From positions 1-56,002 of the forward strand of contig NZ_JARQXB010000018.1 of the NCBI RefSeq assembly GCF_029543105.1: a DNA stretch of 56,002 nucleotides, read 5' to 3'. The DNA is from Stenotrophomonas sp. HITSZ_GD. Lineage in GTDB: Bacteria > Pseudomonadota > Gammaproteobacteria > Xanthomonadales > Xanthomonadaceae. This document shows, piece after piece, positions 1-7,589 of the stretch. How positions within the stretch are numbered: the stretch's first letter is position 1; every line of letters starts with the position of its first letter. A program made the translations under genes and the position numbers. The notes beneath the pieces are model-generated. The model did no database searches and was not told where the DNA came from. It was given only the letters and a program-made list of their open reading frames with translations.

Positions 1-72
1 CTTTCGGGACACGCCGTGAATCCATCCATGGAGGCTCGTAGGCGACATCCATGTCGCCTACGGTCCCGAAAG
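1..72. repeat. Structured palindromic element (three-stem)
   Basis: The outer arms CTTTCGGGAC (1-10) and GTCCCGAAAG (63-72) are perfect reverse complements. They enclose two hairpins: TCCAT-CC-ATGGA (21-32), and a hairpin at 38-61 whose 11-bp arms are GTAGGCGACAT and its complement. The fold is therefore a three-way junction, and both hairpin tips read CATCCATG. No ORF fits it. It lies downstream of the DUF4105 gene and is probably a dispersed intergenic repeat; that class assignment is inference. Confidence 0.7.
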
Positions 73-187
73 GGCCCCGCCCCCACAGCCCCGACGGTTC
101 AGCGCGGACGGTTAGCCAAGCGCATGCGTGCGTGATGCTTTGCTGGACCTTTCACCTGGGTGGTCCTGCGATGCCCGGAGGTGCGCG

Positions 188-1987
188 TCACTCGCCGGCC
201 AATCGCCGCAGCTGCGCCTGGATTCGCGCCAGGTTCTGGTCGATCACCTGCCCGTCTTCGCGCTGCCTTGCCGGAAGCGCTTGGCGCGCTTGCAGCCGTA
301 GCGCGGGCCAGCCTGCCTTCAGGCGTGCGTTGCGTTCGGCCAGCCGCTGCATGAGCGCCTCGCGCTCGGCCGCCTGCGGCAATCCGTAGCCCGGCACGCC
401 CGCCAGCAGGGCGGCGGGCTGCGCGAGCACGCCGGCATCGGCCAGAAGTTGGCGTACCTGCTCGCGTGCGTGCGTGGCTTCGCCATCGCGCTGGCCCAGC
501 CTGCGCTTGAGCCAGTCACGCGCCCACAGTTCCTGCCGCCGTTGCGCGGCTTGCTCCAGCAGCAACAGTGCAGCCGTGGCGCGCAGGTCGGCCCGGGCGA
601 TCCAGGGGGTGCGGACCGTGGGCGGGAGGTCGAGCCATTCCCGCGCCGAATGCGCCGGCAACGCCATGCCGGCGCGGGCCACCTGGAACATGGCCTCGTA
701 CCGGGCCTGCGCGGAGGCGAAGTAATAGCCCTGGCGCTCGGCCGCGGTGCGATCGGCCAGCATCGCGCCATCGGCCAGCCCGGCGCGCGTCAGGGCGGCC
801 AGCAATCCTTGGGGGGTGATGCCGCGCCAGTGCGCCTGCGCACCGATGCGCGGGTCCGCGTCGCGCAGCAGCTTCCAGGTTTCCACCGCGCAGTTGTTGC
901 CGAGGAAGGCGTAGCGGCCGTCATGGCTCCAGTGCAACTGGGCCGCCCTGGCGAGCACGGCGTCGATGCCCGCGCGATCCAGCGCCAGGGGTATCGACGC
1001 CAGGCCGCGCAGTTCGACCTGGGTGTAGTCGTCGATCACCTGCTCCAGCGGCAGCACGAACAGGCGCGAGGGATAGCCGCCGGTCAGGCCGCGCCAGCTG
1101 GAGATCTGCACGTCGTCGACGAACGCGCGGAACGACAGCACGCGGTGCCAGGCCAGGTCGAGGCGGCACTGCGGACCGGGGGCGCGGCCCGGCGCGCAGA
1201 TCACCAGCCGCAGCATGGTGTGGCCCCAGCGGCTCATCGGGGCGTCGTTGCCTTCGGCATGCAGGTAGTCGATGGCATACACGCGCGCGGGGTCCAGCGC
1301 CAGCCAGCCCAGTTCTCCGTCGGTGCCCTGCCCTTGCAGCAAGGGAAGCGCCTGTGCGCAGGGCGCGCGCGGCAGCGGCGCGGGACCCAGCCGGGCCTGA
1401 AACCAGGCGGCGAGCTGGGGGCGGCGGCAGGCGTACTCGGGGTCGAGGACGTAGTGCTCCAGGTTGACCGCGAGGAACTCGCGCGCGCTGGTGTATTCGT
1501 AAGCGTCCGGGCTGCGGTCGCGCAGGTCGTTGGGCCCGCGGCCGGGCAACAGGCGGCGGCGCGGCCAGCCGGCGAGGTCGCGCAGCCGGGCGTCGCGCGA
1601 CAGGCCACCGCGCGGGCCGCGGTCGAGCACGTGTGCCAACTCATGGATCAGCGTGGCCAGGGCCAGCCGTGCGCGTGCGTCGTGTGGGGGATCGGCCGGG
1701 GCATCGGCCCAGGCGTCCACCAGCGTGCGGTCCAGGCGAACCCGCGTGCCCCAGGTGCGTCCGCCGACGTGCGCGGGCAGGTCGTCGCGGGCCTCGACGG
1801 TGAGATCGGCGGGCAACGCGTTCGCCCACGCGACGGGCAGGCGAACACGCGCGGCCTCCAGCAGCTGGGCGGCGGCAGGTGATTCGGTAGATTCGGCAGC
1901 CCGCGCGGAGAGCGCCAGGCACAGGCCGGCCAGCGCCAGCCCGAGATGCCACGGGCGGGCGCGCGGCGCCCGGCCCGCGGAAATCAC
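188..1987 (-). CDS. DUF4105 (Lnb_N-like) exported protein with HExxH N-terminal domain
   Basis: This 599-residue protein has a hydrophobic N-terminal segment (about residues 14-30, ending SARA) that should act as a signal peptide, so a periplasmic location is likely. The N-terminal third has HELAH at 115-119 followed by a conserved-looking SAREFLAVN segment, the arrangement of a zinc-metallopeptidase fold. The C-terminal part has the DUF4105 hallmarks SRWGHTMLRL and GNNCAVETWK, a His/Cys pair typical of NlpC-like folds. DUF4105 has been linked to lipoprotein N-acylation in Bacteroides (Lnb), but that role is not shown here. The start is GTG at 1987, overlapping the stop of the upstream DUF2388 gene by 4 bases (GTGA), so the two genes are translationally coupled. 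Confidence 0.8.
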   Translation of the reverse strand: MISAGRAPRARPWHLGLALAGLCLALSARAAESTESPAAAQLLEAARVRLPVAWANALPADLTVEARDDLPAHVGGRTWGTRVRLDRTLVDAWADAPADPPHDARARLALATLIHELAHVLDRGPRGGLSRDARLRDLAGWPRRRLLPGRGPNDLRDRSPDAYEYTSAREFLAVNLEHYVLDPEYACRRPQLAAWFQARLGPAPLPRAPCAQALPLLQGQGTDGELGWLALDPARVYAIDYLHAEGNDAPMSRWGHTMLRLVICAPGRAPGPQCRLDLAWHRVLSFRAFVDDVQISSWRGLTGGYPSRLFVLPLEQVIDDYTQVELRGLASIPLALDRAGIDAVLARAAQLHWSHDGRYAFLGNNCAVETWKLLRDADPRIGAQAHWRGITPQGLLAALTRAGLADGAMLADRTAAERQGYYFASAQARYEAMFQVARAGMALPAHSAREWLDLPPTVRTPWIARADLRATAALLLLEQAAQRRQELWARDWLKRRLGQRDGEATHAREQVRQLLADAGVLAQPAALLAGVPGYGLPQAAEREALMQRLAERNARLKAGWPALRLQARQALPARQREDGQVIDQNLARIQAQLRRLAGE

Positions 1988-2283
1988 AGCGCCAGCAGGC
2001 GCCGCGCCAGCGCGAGATCGTCGGCGCGCACGGCGGCGGCGTCGCGCTCGCGCAGCTGGCGCAGTGCCGCTTCCAGCCGCGCGCTGCGCAGCTGGCCATC
2101 GCTGGCGACGAACGCGGCGGCATCGTCGCGCGCGGCCAGCAGCACCTTGTCATCGCCGGACGTGCTGCCCGAGGACGCCGACGAACCGGCCGAAGAAGCA
2201 CCGGCGGAGGTGCCGGCGAAACTGCTGGCGAAAGCACTCGCCGGCAGGATGAACAAGGCGCAGAGCAAGAGCGGACGGATCAT
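1984..2283 (-). CDS. DUF2388 (TIGR02448-type) small exported protein
   Basis: This protein of about 99 residues has a clear signal peptide (MIRPLLLCALFILPASAFAS). It is followed by a Ser/Gly/Thr-rich stretch and then the family signature GDDKVLLAARDDAAAFVASDGQLRS, shortened here to its key part KVLLAARDDAAAFVAS. Proteins of this family in Pseudomonas are small, periplasmic and of unknown function, and often lie near DUF4105 genes. An ATG seven codons upstream (2304) is possible, but the downstream one gives a more normal signal peptide. The stop overlaps the GTG start of the DUF4105 gene, pointing to a two-gene operon. Confidence 0.75.
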   Translation of the reverse strand: MIRPLLLCALFILPASAFASSFAGTSAGASSAGSSASSGSTSGDDKVLLAARDDAAAFVASDGQLRSARLEAALRQLRERDAAAVRADDLALARRLLAL

Positions 2284-2350
2284 GAGGCGGGACGCGGCGG
2301 CCATCGGATGGGCGCAAGCGTAACCGCGCCACGCGCGGCCGTCGATGTGC

Positions 2351-3739
2351 CTATACGTCGAACAGCTTGCCGGGATTCAGCAGTCCGTTCGGGTCGAACA
2401 CCTGCTTCACCCCGCGCATCAGCGCGATTTCCGCCGCCGAACGCGTGCATTCCAGGTAGGGCTTCTTGACCAGCCCGATGCCGTGCTCGGCCGAGATGCT
2501 GCCGTCGAACTCGGCCAGCACCTGCGCGAGCAGCTTGGTGACGTGCTCGCAGGCGGTGATGAATTCCGCATCGCCATAGCCGTCGGGCTTGAGCACGTTG
2601 ATGTGCAGGTTGCCGTCGCCGATGTGGCCGAACCACACCACCTCGAAATCCGGGTAGGCCTCGCCCAGCAGCGCTTGCGTGCGCGCCAGGAACGCGGGCA
2701 TCGCCGAGATGCGGACCGACACATCGTTCTTGTAGGGCTTGTAACGCGCCACCGCTTCGGTGATGCCCTCGCGCAGGCGCCACAGCTGCTGGGCCTGGGC
2801 CTCGCTCTGGCTGATCACCCCGTCCAGCACCCAGCCCTGTTCCATGCAGTCCTCGAAGGCGGCCAGCGCGGCGGCTTCCTGCGCCTCGTCGCCGGCGGCG
2901 TATTCGGTCACCACGTAGAACGGGTACACCTCCGCGAACGGCGCCTGCGCGCCGTGTGCCAGCACGTGGCCGAGCGCGCGGTCGGTGAAGAATTCGAACG
3001 CCTCCAGGCGCAGGCGCGCGCGGAACGCGGAGAACACCTGCATCAGCACCTCGAACGAGGGCAACGCCAGCAGCATCACGTTGGCCGGCGGCGGCGGGTC
3101 GGTCAGGCGCAGGGTGGCTTCCACCACGATGCCCAGCGTGCCTTCCGAACCGATCAGCAACTGGCGGAAATCGTAGCCGCTGGAGTTCTTCACCAGCGCG
3201 CGGTTGAGGTCCAGCACTTCGCCGGTGCCGGTCACCACCTTCAGCCCGGCGATCCACTCGCGCGTGTTGCCGTAGCGGATCACGCGGATGCCGCCGGCAT
3301 TGGTGGCGATGTTGCCGCCGATCGAGCACGAGCCGCGCGCGGCGAAATCCACCGGGTAGATCAAGCCCTGCTCCAGCGCGGCGTTGTGCACGGCCTCCAG
3401 CGCCATGCCGGCCTGCACGGTGAGCGTGCGGTCCACCGCGTTGAAATCCAGTACCTGGTTCATGCGCTCCAGGCTCAGCACCAACTCGCCGTTGGCCGCC
3501 ACCGCGCCGCCGGACAGCCCGGTGCGCCCGCCGGACGGCACGATCGCCACGCCCTGCGCGTTGGCCCACTGCACGATGGCCTGCACCTCGGCCACCGAGG
3601 CCGGCAGCGCGATGGCCAGCGGTGCGGGGGTCCAGCGCCGGGTCCAGTCGCGGCCGTAATGTTCCAGGTCGGCCGGGTCGGTCTTCAGGCGCAGGCCGTG
3701 GACGGCGCGTTCCAGCGAGGCGATGCGGGGGTCGGTCAT
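2351..3739 (-). CDS. FAD-linked D-2-hydroxyglutarate dehydrogenase (D2HGDH-type)
   Basis: This is a 462-residue flavoprotein of the FAD_binding_4 / FAD-oxidase_C family. The PCMH FAD-binding motif VPSGGRTGLSGGAV lies near residues 68-80, and the substrate/metal-binding motif HIGDGNLHINV starts at 372, followed by SAEHGIG near 416. D-lactate and D-2-hydroxyglutarate dehydrogenases share these motifs. The position head-to-head with serA favours D-2-hydroxyglutarate, which SerA makes as a by-product when it regenerates NAD+; coupling of the two enzymes is established in Pseudomonas. The start at 3739 (MTDPRIASLE) was chosen over an upstream in-frame ATG because conserved family sequence begins there. 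The two genes are separated by 191 bases, which must hold both promoters. Confidence 0.85.
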   Translation of the reverse strand: MTDPRIASLERAVHGLRLKTDPADLEHYGRDWTRRWTPAPLAIALPASVAEVQAIVQWANAQGVAIVPSGGRTGLSGGAVAANGELVLSLERMNQVLDFNAVDRTLTVQAGMALEAVHNAALEQGLIYPVDFAARGSCSIGGNIATNAGGIRVIRYGNTREWIAGLKVVTGTGEVLDLNRALVKNSSGYDFRQLLIGSEGTLGIVVEATLRLTDPPPPANVMLLALPSFEVLMQVFSAFRARLRLEAFEFFTDRALGHVLAHGAQAPFAEVYPFYVVTEYAAGDEAQEAAALAAFEDCMEQGWVLDGVISQSEAQAQQLWRLREGITEAVARYKPYKNDVSVRISAMPAFLARTQALLGEAYPDFEVVWFGHIGDGNLHINVLKPDGYGDAEFITACEHVTKLLAQVLAEFDGSISAEHGIGLVKKPYLECTRSAAEIALMRGVKQVFDPNGLLNPGKLFDV

Positions 3740-3930
3740 CGTCGATGCGGCAAGAAAGAAAGCGTCACAGCCTGCCAGCTGTGGGAGGTCGTCGTCCAGC
3801 CGCGCGATCGCGCAGCCTTCGATACAGCTGAAACCATTGCGCCACAAGGGCTTGCGCGATGTGGCGGCGCACCAAAACGGTTCGCGCTCTGGCATAGTGA
3901 CCGCCCCGCACCACGCCCGCCGCCGTTGCC

Positions 3931-5172
3931 ATGTCGCCGAAGAAGACCTCGTTCCCCAAGCAGGACATCCGCGTGTTGTTGCTCGAAGGCGTCAGCCAGA
4001 CCGCGGTGGATACCTTCCGCGCGGCCGGCTATTCGCAGATCGAGGTCCACGCCAAGTCGTTGCCGGAGGACGAGCTGAAGGCGCGCATCGCCGAGGCGCA
4101 CATCGTCGGCATCCGTTCGCGCACCCACCTCACCGCCGAGGTACTGGCCGAGGCCAAGCGGCTGATCGCGGTGGGCTGCTTCTGCATCGGCACCAACCAG
4201 GTGGACCTGGAGGCGGCCGAGCTGGCCGGCATCCCGGTGTTCAACGCGCCCTACTCCAACACCCGCAGCGTGGCCGAGCTGGTGATCGCCGAGGCGATCC
4301 TGCTGCTGCGCGGCATCCCGCAGAAGAACGCCGAATGCCACCGCGGCGGCTGGTCCAAGAGCGCGGCCGGCAGCCACGAGACCCGCGGCAAGACGCTGGG
4401 CATCATCGGCTACGGCCACATCGGCACGCAGGTGGGCGTGCTGGCCGAGGCGCTGGGCATGCAGGTGCTCTTCCACGACATCGAGACCAAGCTCTCGCTG
4501 GGCAACGCGCGCCCGGCCACCGACCTGGACGACCTGCTCGCCCATTCGGACGTGGTCACCCTGCACGTGCCGGAGCTGGCCTCCACGAAGAACATGTTCG
4601 GCGCCGCGCAGATCGCCAAGATGAAGCGCGGGGCGCACCTTATCAACGCCTCGCGCGGCACGGTCGTGGAGATCGAGGCGCTGGACGCGGCGCTGCGCGA
4701 AGGCCATCTGGGCGGCGCGGCGGTGGACGTGTTCCCCGTCGAGCCCAAGGGCAACGGCGATGCGTTCGTCTCCCCGCTCACCGCGCACGACAACGTGATC
4801 CTGACCCCGCACGTGGGCGGCAGCACGCTGGAAGCGCAGGACAACATCGGCATCGAGGTGGCGGCCAAGCTGGTGCGCTACAGCGACAACGGCAGCACGC
4901 TCTCGGCGGTGAATTTCCCGGAAGTCACCCTGCCCGAACACGCCGACAGCCTGCGGCTGCTGCACATCCACCGCAACGTGCCGGGCGTGCTGTCGCAGAT
5001 CAACGAGCTGTTCTCGCGCCACAACGTCAACATCGACGGCCAGTTCCTGCGCACCGACCCCAAGGTGGGCTACGTGGTGATCGACATCAGCGCCGACGAA
5101 AGCCAGGCGGCGGTGATCAAGGACGAGCTGGCCGCCATCGCGGGCACGCTGCGCACGCGCATCCTGTATTGA
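3931..5172 (+). CDS. serA: D-3-phosphoglycerate dehydrogenase
   Basis: The 413-residue protein matches E. coli-type SerA in length. It catalyses the first step of serine synthesis, oxidising 3-phosphoglycerate to 3-phosphohydroxypyruvate with NAD+. The Rossmann motif GYGHIG is at 160-165. The catalytic set is visible as R242 (NASRGT), E271 (FPVEPK) and H294 (TPHVGGS). Residues from about 340 form an ACT domain (RLLHIHRNVPGVLSQIN), the usual site of serine feedback inhibition. It is divergent from the D-2-hydroxyglutarate dehydrogenase gene. A REP-like palindrome pair follows its stop codon. Confidence 0.96.
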   Translation: MSPKKTSFPKQDIRVLLLEGVSQTAVDTFRAAGYSQIEVHAKSLPEDELKARIAEAHIVGIRSRTHLTAEVLAEAKRLIAVGCFCIGTNQVDLEAAELAGIPVFNAPYSNTRSVAELVIAEAILLLRGIPQKNAECHRGGWSKSAAGSHETRGKTLGIIGYGHIGTQVGVLAEALGMQVLFHDIETKLSLGNARPATDLDDLLAHSDVVTLHVPELASTKNMFGAAQIAKMKRGAHLINASRGTVVEIEALDAALREGHLGGAAVDVFPVEPKGNGDAFVSPLTAHDNVILTPHVGGSTLEAQDNIGIEVAAKLVRYSDNGSTLSAVNFPEVTLPEHADSLRLLHIHRNVPGVLSQINELFSRHNVNIDGQFLRTDPKVGYVVIDISADESQAAVIKDELAAIAGTLRTRILY

Positions 5173-5198
5173 GGCAGCGGTGCGACGGCTGTCGCCCC

Positions 5199-5262
5199 TG
5201 TAGAAGCGGCTTCAGCCGCGACCACCGTGCACCACGTGGTCGCGGCTGAAGCCGCTCCTACA
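5199..5262. repeat. REP-like inverted pair (GCGGCTTCAGCCGC type)
   Basis: TGTAGAAGCGGCTTCAGCCG and its near-perfect complement face each other across a short spacer (CGTGCACCA), so the whole 64-base unit can form one long hairpin. A second, more diverged unit with the same core (AGCGGCTTCAGCC ... GGCTGAAGCCGCTCCTAC) lies at 51147-51210. Paired intergenic elements of this kind are known in pseudomonads and xanthomonads as REP/BIME sequences mobilised by RAYT transposases. No RAYT gene is in the window. Confidence 0.8.
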
Positions 5263-5317
5263 AAGCGCCAGGCAGGCAAAGCGCCAGGCAAGCGACGCGA
5301 CGACCCCGCTGCCGCCC

Positions 5318-5869
5318 TCAGCGCGCCAGCCACTTGCCGGCCATGCGCCGCATCGATGCGTCCGACTGCGGGTCCTCCAGCAGCTCGGCCACCGGCCGCC
5401 ACGCCAGCGCCAGCGATTCCTCGCTGACCACGAAGTCCTCCGGCCCTGTCGCCCGTACCACGTAGCGGGCGTCGTAATGCCAGTGCCCGGGCACCTCGCC
5501 ACGCTCGGGGATCCAGTGGCGGTCCAGATCGAAAGGCGCGTCCTCGGCCAGCACCAGGCCCTCCAGCCCCGACTCCTCCTGCGCCTCGCGCAGCGCCACC
5601 TGCGCCAGGTCGGCGTCGCCATCGGCATGGCCGCCCAGTTGCAGCCAGCGCTGCAGCTTGCGGTGGTGGGTGAGCAGCACCCGCGTGCCGGTGGCATCGA
5701 CCAGCCACGCCGAGCCGGTGAAGTGGCCGGCCAGGCGCTCGCGGGCGAACGGCGCCTGCGCGTCGTCCAGCAGCGCCAGGAACTCCCCCGCCACCGCGGC
5801 CTCGGCCGGCCAGCGCCCGGCGTATTCCCGGAATTGCCGGCGGAGGATCGGCGAGCGGTCGGGCGTCAT
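5318..5869 (-). CDS. Nudix hydrolase
   Basis: This is a 183-residue Nudix-superfamily protein, expected to hydrolyse a nucleoside-diphosphate-X compound using Mg2+. The Nudix box is read as GHADGDADLAQVALREAQEE followed by SGL. The REAQEESG core is intact, but the first Glu of the consensus G-x5-E is Ala, flanked by Asp on both sides. The substrate cannot be told from sequence. The gene is convergent with serA, with the REP-like pair between them. Its ATG is preceded by a GGAAG ribosome-binding site. Confidence 0.85.
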   Translation of the reverse strand: MTPDRSPILRRQFREYAGRWPAEAAVAGEFLALLDDAQAPFARERLAGHFTGSAWLVDATGTRVLLTHHRKLQRWLQLGGHADGDADLAQVALREAQEESGLEGLVLAEDAPFDLDRHWIPERGEVPGHWHYDARYVVRATGPEDFVVSEESLALAWRPVAELLEDPQSDASMRRMAGKWLAR

Positions 5870-6052
5870 ATCAGGCTTCCGGGCAAAAAAGATTCGGAAT
5901 TATCCCTCGCCGATGCTGCACTGCGCTTGTGGTCTGGCTTCAGCATTGGCTAAGGTACGGGCCACCTTCCGGCCTGGCCGGAACCCCCACAGCCCCAGAA
6001 GGGCACGGCCGACCGGCCGCGCCCCGTACTCCATTTCCCGGGAAGCAACCGC

Positions 6053-7525
6053 ATGCTGAAGTCACTGTTGAGGGTCAAACCGGTCGAGCCCGCCGGCCAC
6101 GTCGATGCCGGCGAGCCGTTCGAGGGCAGCCTGGAAGGCGAAGCCACCCTCAAGCGCACGCTCACCGCCCGCCACCTGGTGATGCTGGGCATCGGCGCGG
6201 TCATCGGCGCGGGCATCTTCGTGATGACCGGCCAGGCGGCCGCCGGCCACGCCGGCCCGGCGGTGGTGCTGTCGTTCGTGATCGCCGGCATCGCCTGCGC
6301 CCTGGCCGGCCTGTGCTACGCCGAGTTCGCGGCGATGATGCCGGTCTCCGGCAGCGCCTACTCGTATTCCTACGCCACCCTGGGCGAAGGCATGGCCTGG
6401 TTCATCGGCTGGTGCCTGGTGCTGGAGTACCTGTTCGCCGGTTCCAGCGTCGCGGTGGGCTGGTCGGCCTACCTGGTGAGCTTCATCACCACCACGCTGG
6501 GGCTCCCCTTCCCCGCCGAGCTGGCCAACGCGCCGCTGGACTGGACCGGGCACGCCTTCGTCGCCTCCGGCGCGATCATCAACCTGCCGGCGGTGCTGAT
6601 CGTCGCGGGCGTGAGCGCGCTGTGCTACGTGGGCATCACCCAGTCCGCGTTCGTCAACGGCATCGTGGTGGCGATCAAGATCATCGTGATCTGCCTGTTC
6701 GTCGGCTTCGCCTGGTCCTACGTGAACCCGGCCAATTGGCATCCCTTCATCCCCGAGAACACCGCGCCGGGCGTGTTCGGCTGGAGTGGCATCTTCCGCG
6801 CCGCCTCGATCGTGTTCTTCGCCTACATCGGCTTCGACGCGGTGTCCACCTCGGCCGGCGAAACCAAGGACCCGCAGAAGAACATGCCGATCGGCATCCT
6901 CGGCTCGCTGGCGGTGTGCACGGTGATCTACATCATCGTCTGCGCGGTGCTCACCGGCCTGCTGCCGTACACCGAGCTGGGCACCGCCAAGCCGGTGGCC
7001 ACCGCCCTGGAACAGTATCCGCAGCTGGCCTGGCTGAAGACGGCCGTGGAGATCGGCGCCATCGCCGGCCTGTCCTCGGTGGTCCTGGTGATGCTGATGG
7101 CGCAGCCGCGCATCTTCTACACCATGTCGCGCGATGGCCTGCTGCCGCCGCTGCTCGGCCGGGTGCACAAGCGTTTCCACACGCCTTACGTCGGCACGAT
7201 CATCGTCGGCGTGGTGGCGGCCGCCCTGGCCGGGCTGATTCCGCTGAAGGTGCTGGGCGAGCTGGTCTCGATGGGCACGCTGCTGGCTTTCGCCACGGTC
7301 TGCGTGGGCGTGCTGGTGCTGCGCTACACGCGCCCGGAGATTCCGCGCCCGTTCCGCGTGCCGTGGGTGTGGCTGGTCTGCCCGCTGGGCGCGCTGGCCT
7401 GCATCGGCCTGTTCCTGCAGGCGTTCCAGGAACACTGGAAGGTGTTCGTGGGCTGGACGCTGATCGGCCTGTGCATCTACTTCTTCTACGGCATGCGCCA
7501 CAGCCGCCTGGCCAAGCAGGCCTGA
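6053..7525 (+). CDS. APC-family amino acid permease (copy 1)
   Basis: This 490-residue polytopic membrane protein belongs to the amino acid-polyamine-organocation superfamily, cationic amino acid transporter group (YfnA/CAT-like). It shows about 12 hydrophobic segments. The substrate-binding unwound-helix motif GIGAVIGAGIFV lies near residues 44-55, and FFAYIGFDAVSTSAGETKDP marks TM6 and the following loop. It probably imports amino acids across the inner membrane with protons; the exact substrate cannot be told. The next gene is a close paralogue in tandem, and a rho-independent terminator separates them, so they are probably expressed separately. Confidence 0.9.
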   Translation: MLKSLLRVKPVEPAGHVDAGEPFEGSLEGEATLKRTLTARHLVMLGIGAVIGAGIFVMTGQAAAGHAGPAVVLSFVIAGIACALAGLCYAEFAAMMPVSGSAYSYSYATLGEGMAWFIGWCLVLEYLFAGSSVAVGWSAYLVSFITTTLGLPFPAELANAPLDWTGHAFVASGAIINLPAVLIVAGVSALCYVGITQSAFVNGIVVAIKIIVICLFVGFAWSYVNPANWHPFIPENTAPGVFGWSGIFRAASIVFFAYIGFDAVSTSAGETKDPQKNMPIGILGSLAVCTVIYIIVCAVLTGLLPYTELGTAKPVATALEQYPQLAWLKTAVEIGAIAGLSSVVLVMLMAQPRIFYTMSRDGLLPPLLGRVHKRFHTPYVGTIIVGVVAAALAGLIPLKVLGELVSMGTLLAFATVCVGVLVLRYTRPEIPRPFRVPWVWLVCPLGALACIGLFLQAFQEHWKVFVGWTLIGLCIYFFYGMRHSRLAKQA

Positions 7526-7533
7526 TCCGACCC

Positions 7534-7564
7534 GAAGCCGGCGCCCGCGCCGGCTTCGCCTTTT
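7534..7564 (+). terminator. Rho-independent terminator after permease 1
   Basis: A perfect 11-bp stem (GAAGCCGGCGC at 7534-7544 with GCGCCGGCTTC at 7547-7557) is followed by GCCTTTT. It lies 9 bases after the permease stop codon. Confidence 0.8.
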
Positions 7565-7589
7565 GCCCGACCCCACCGGAACGCCTTAC

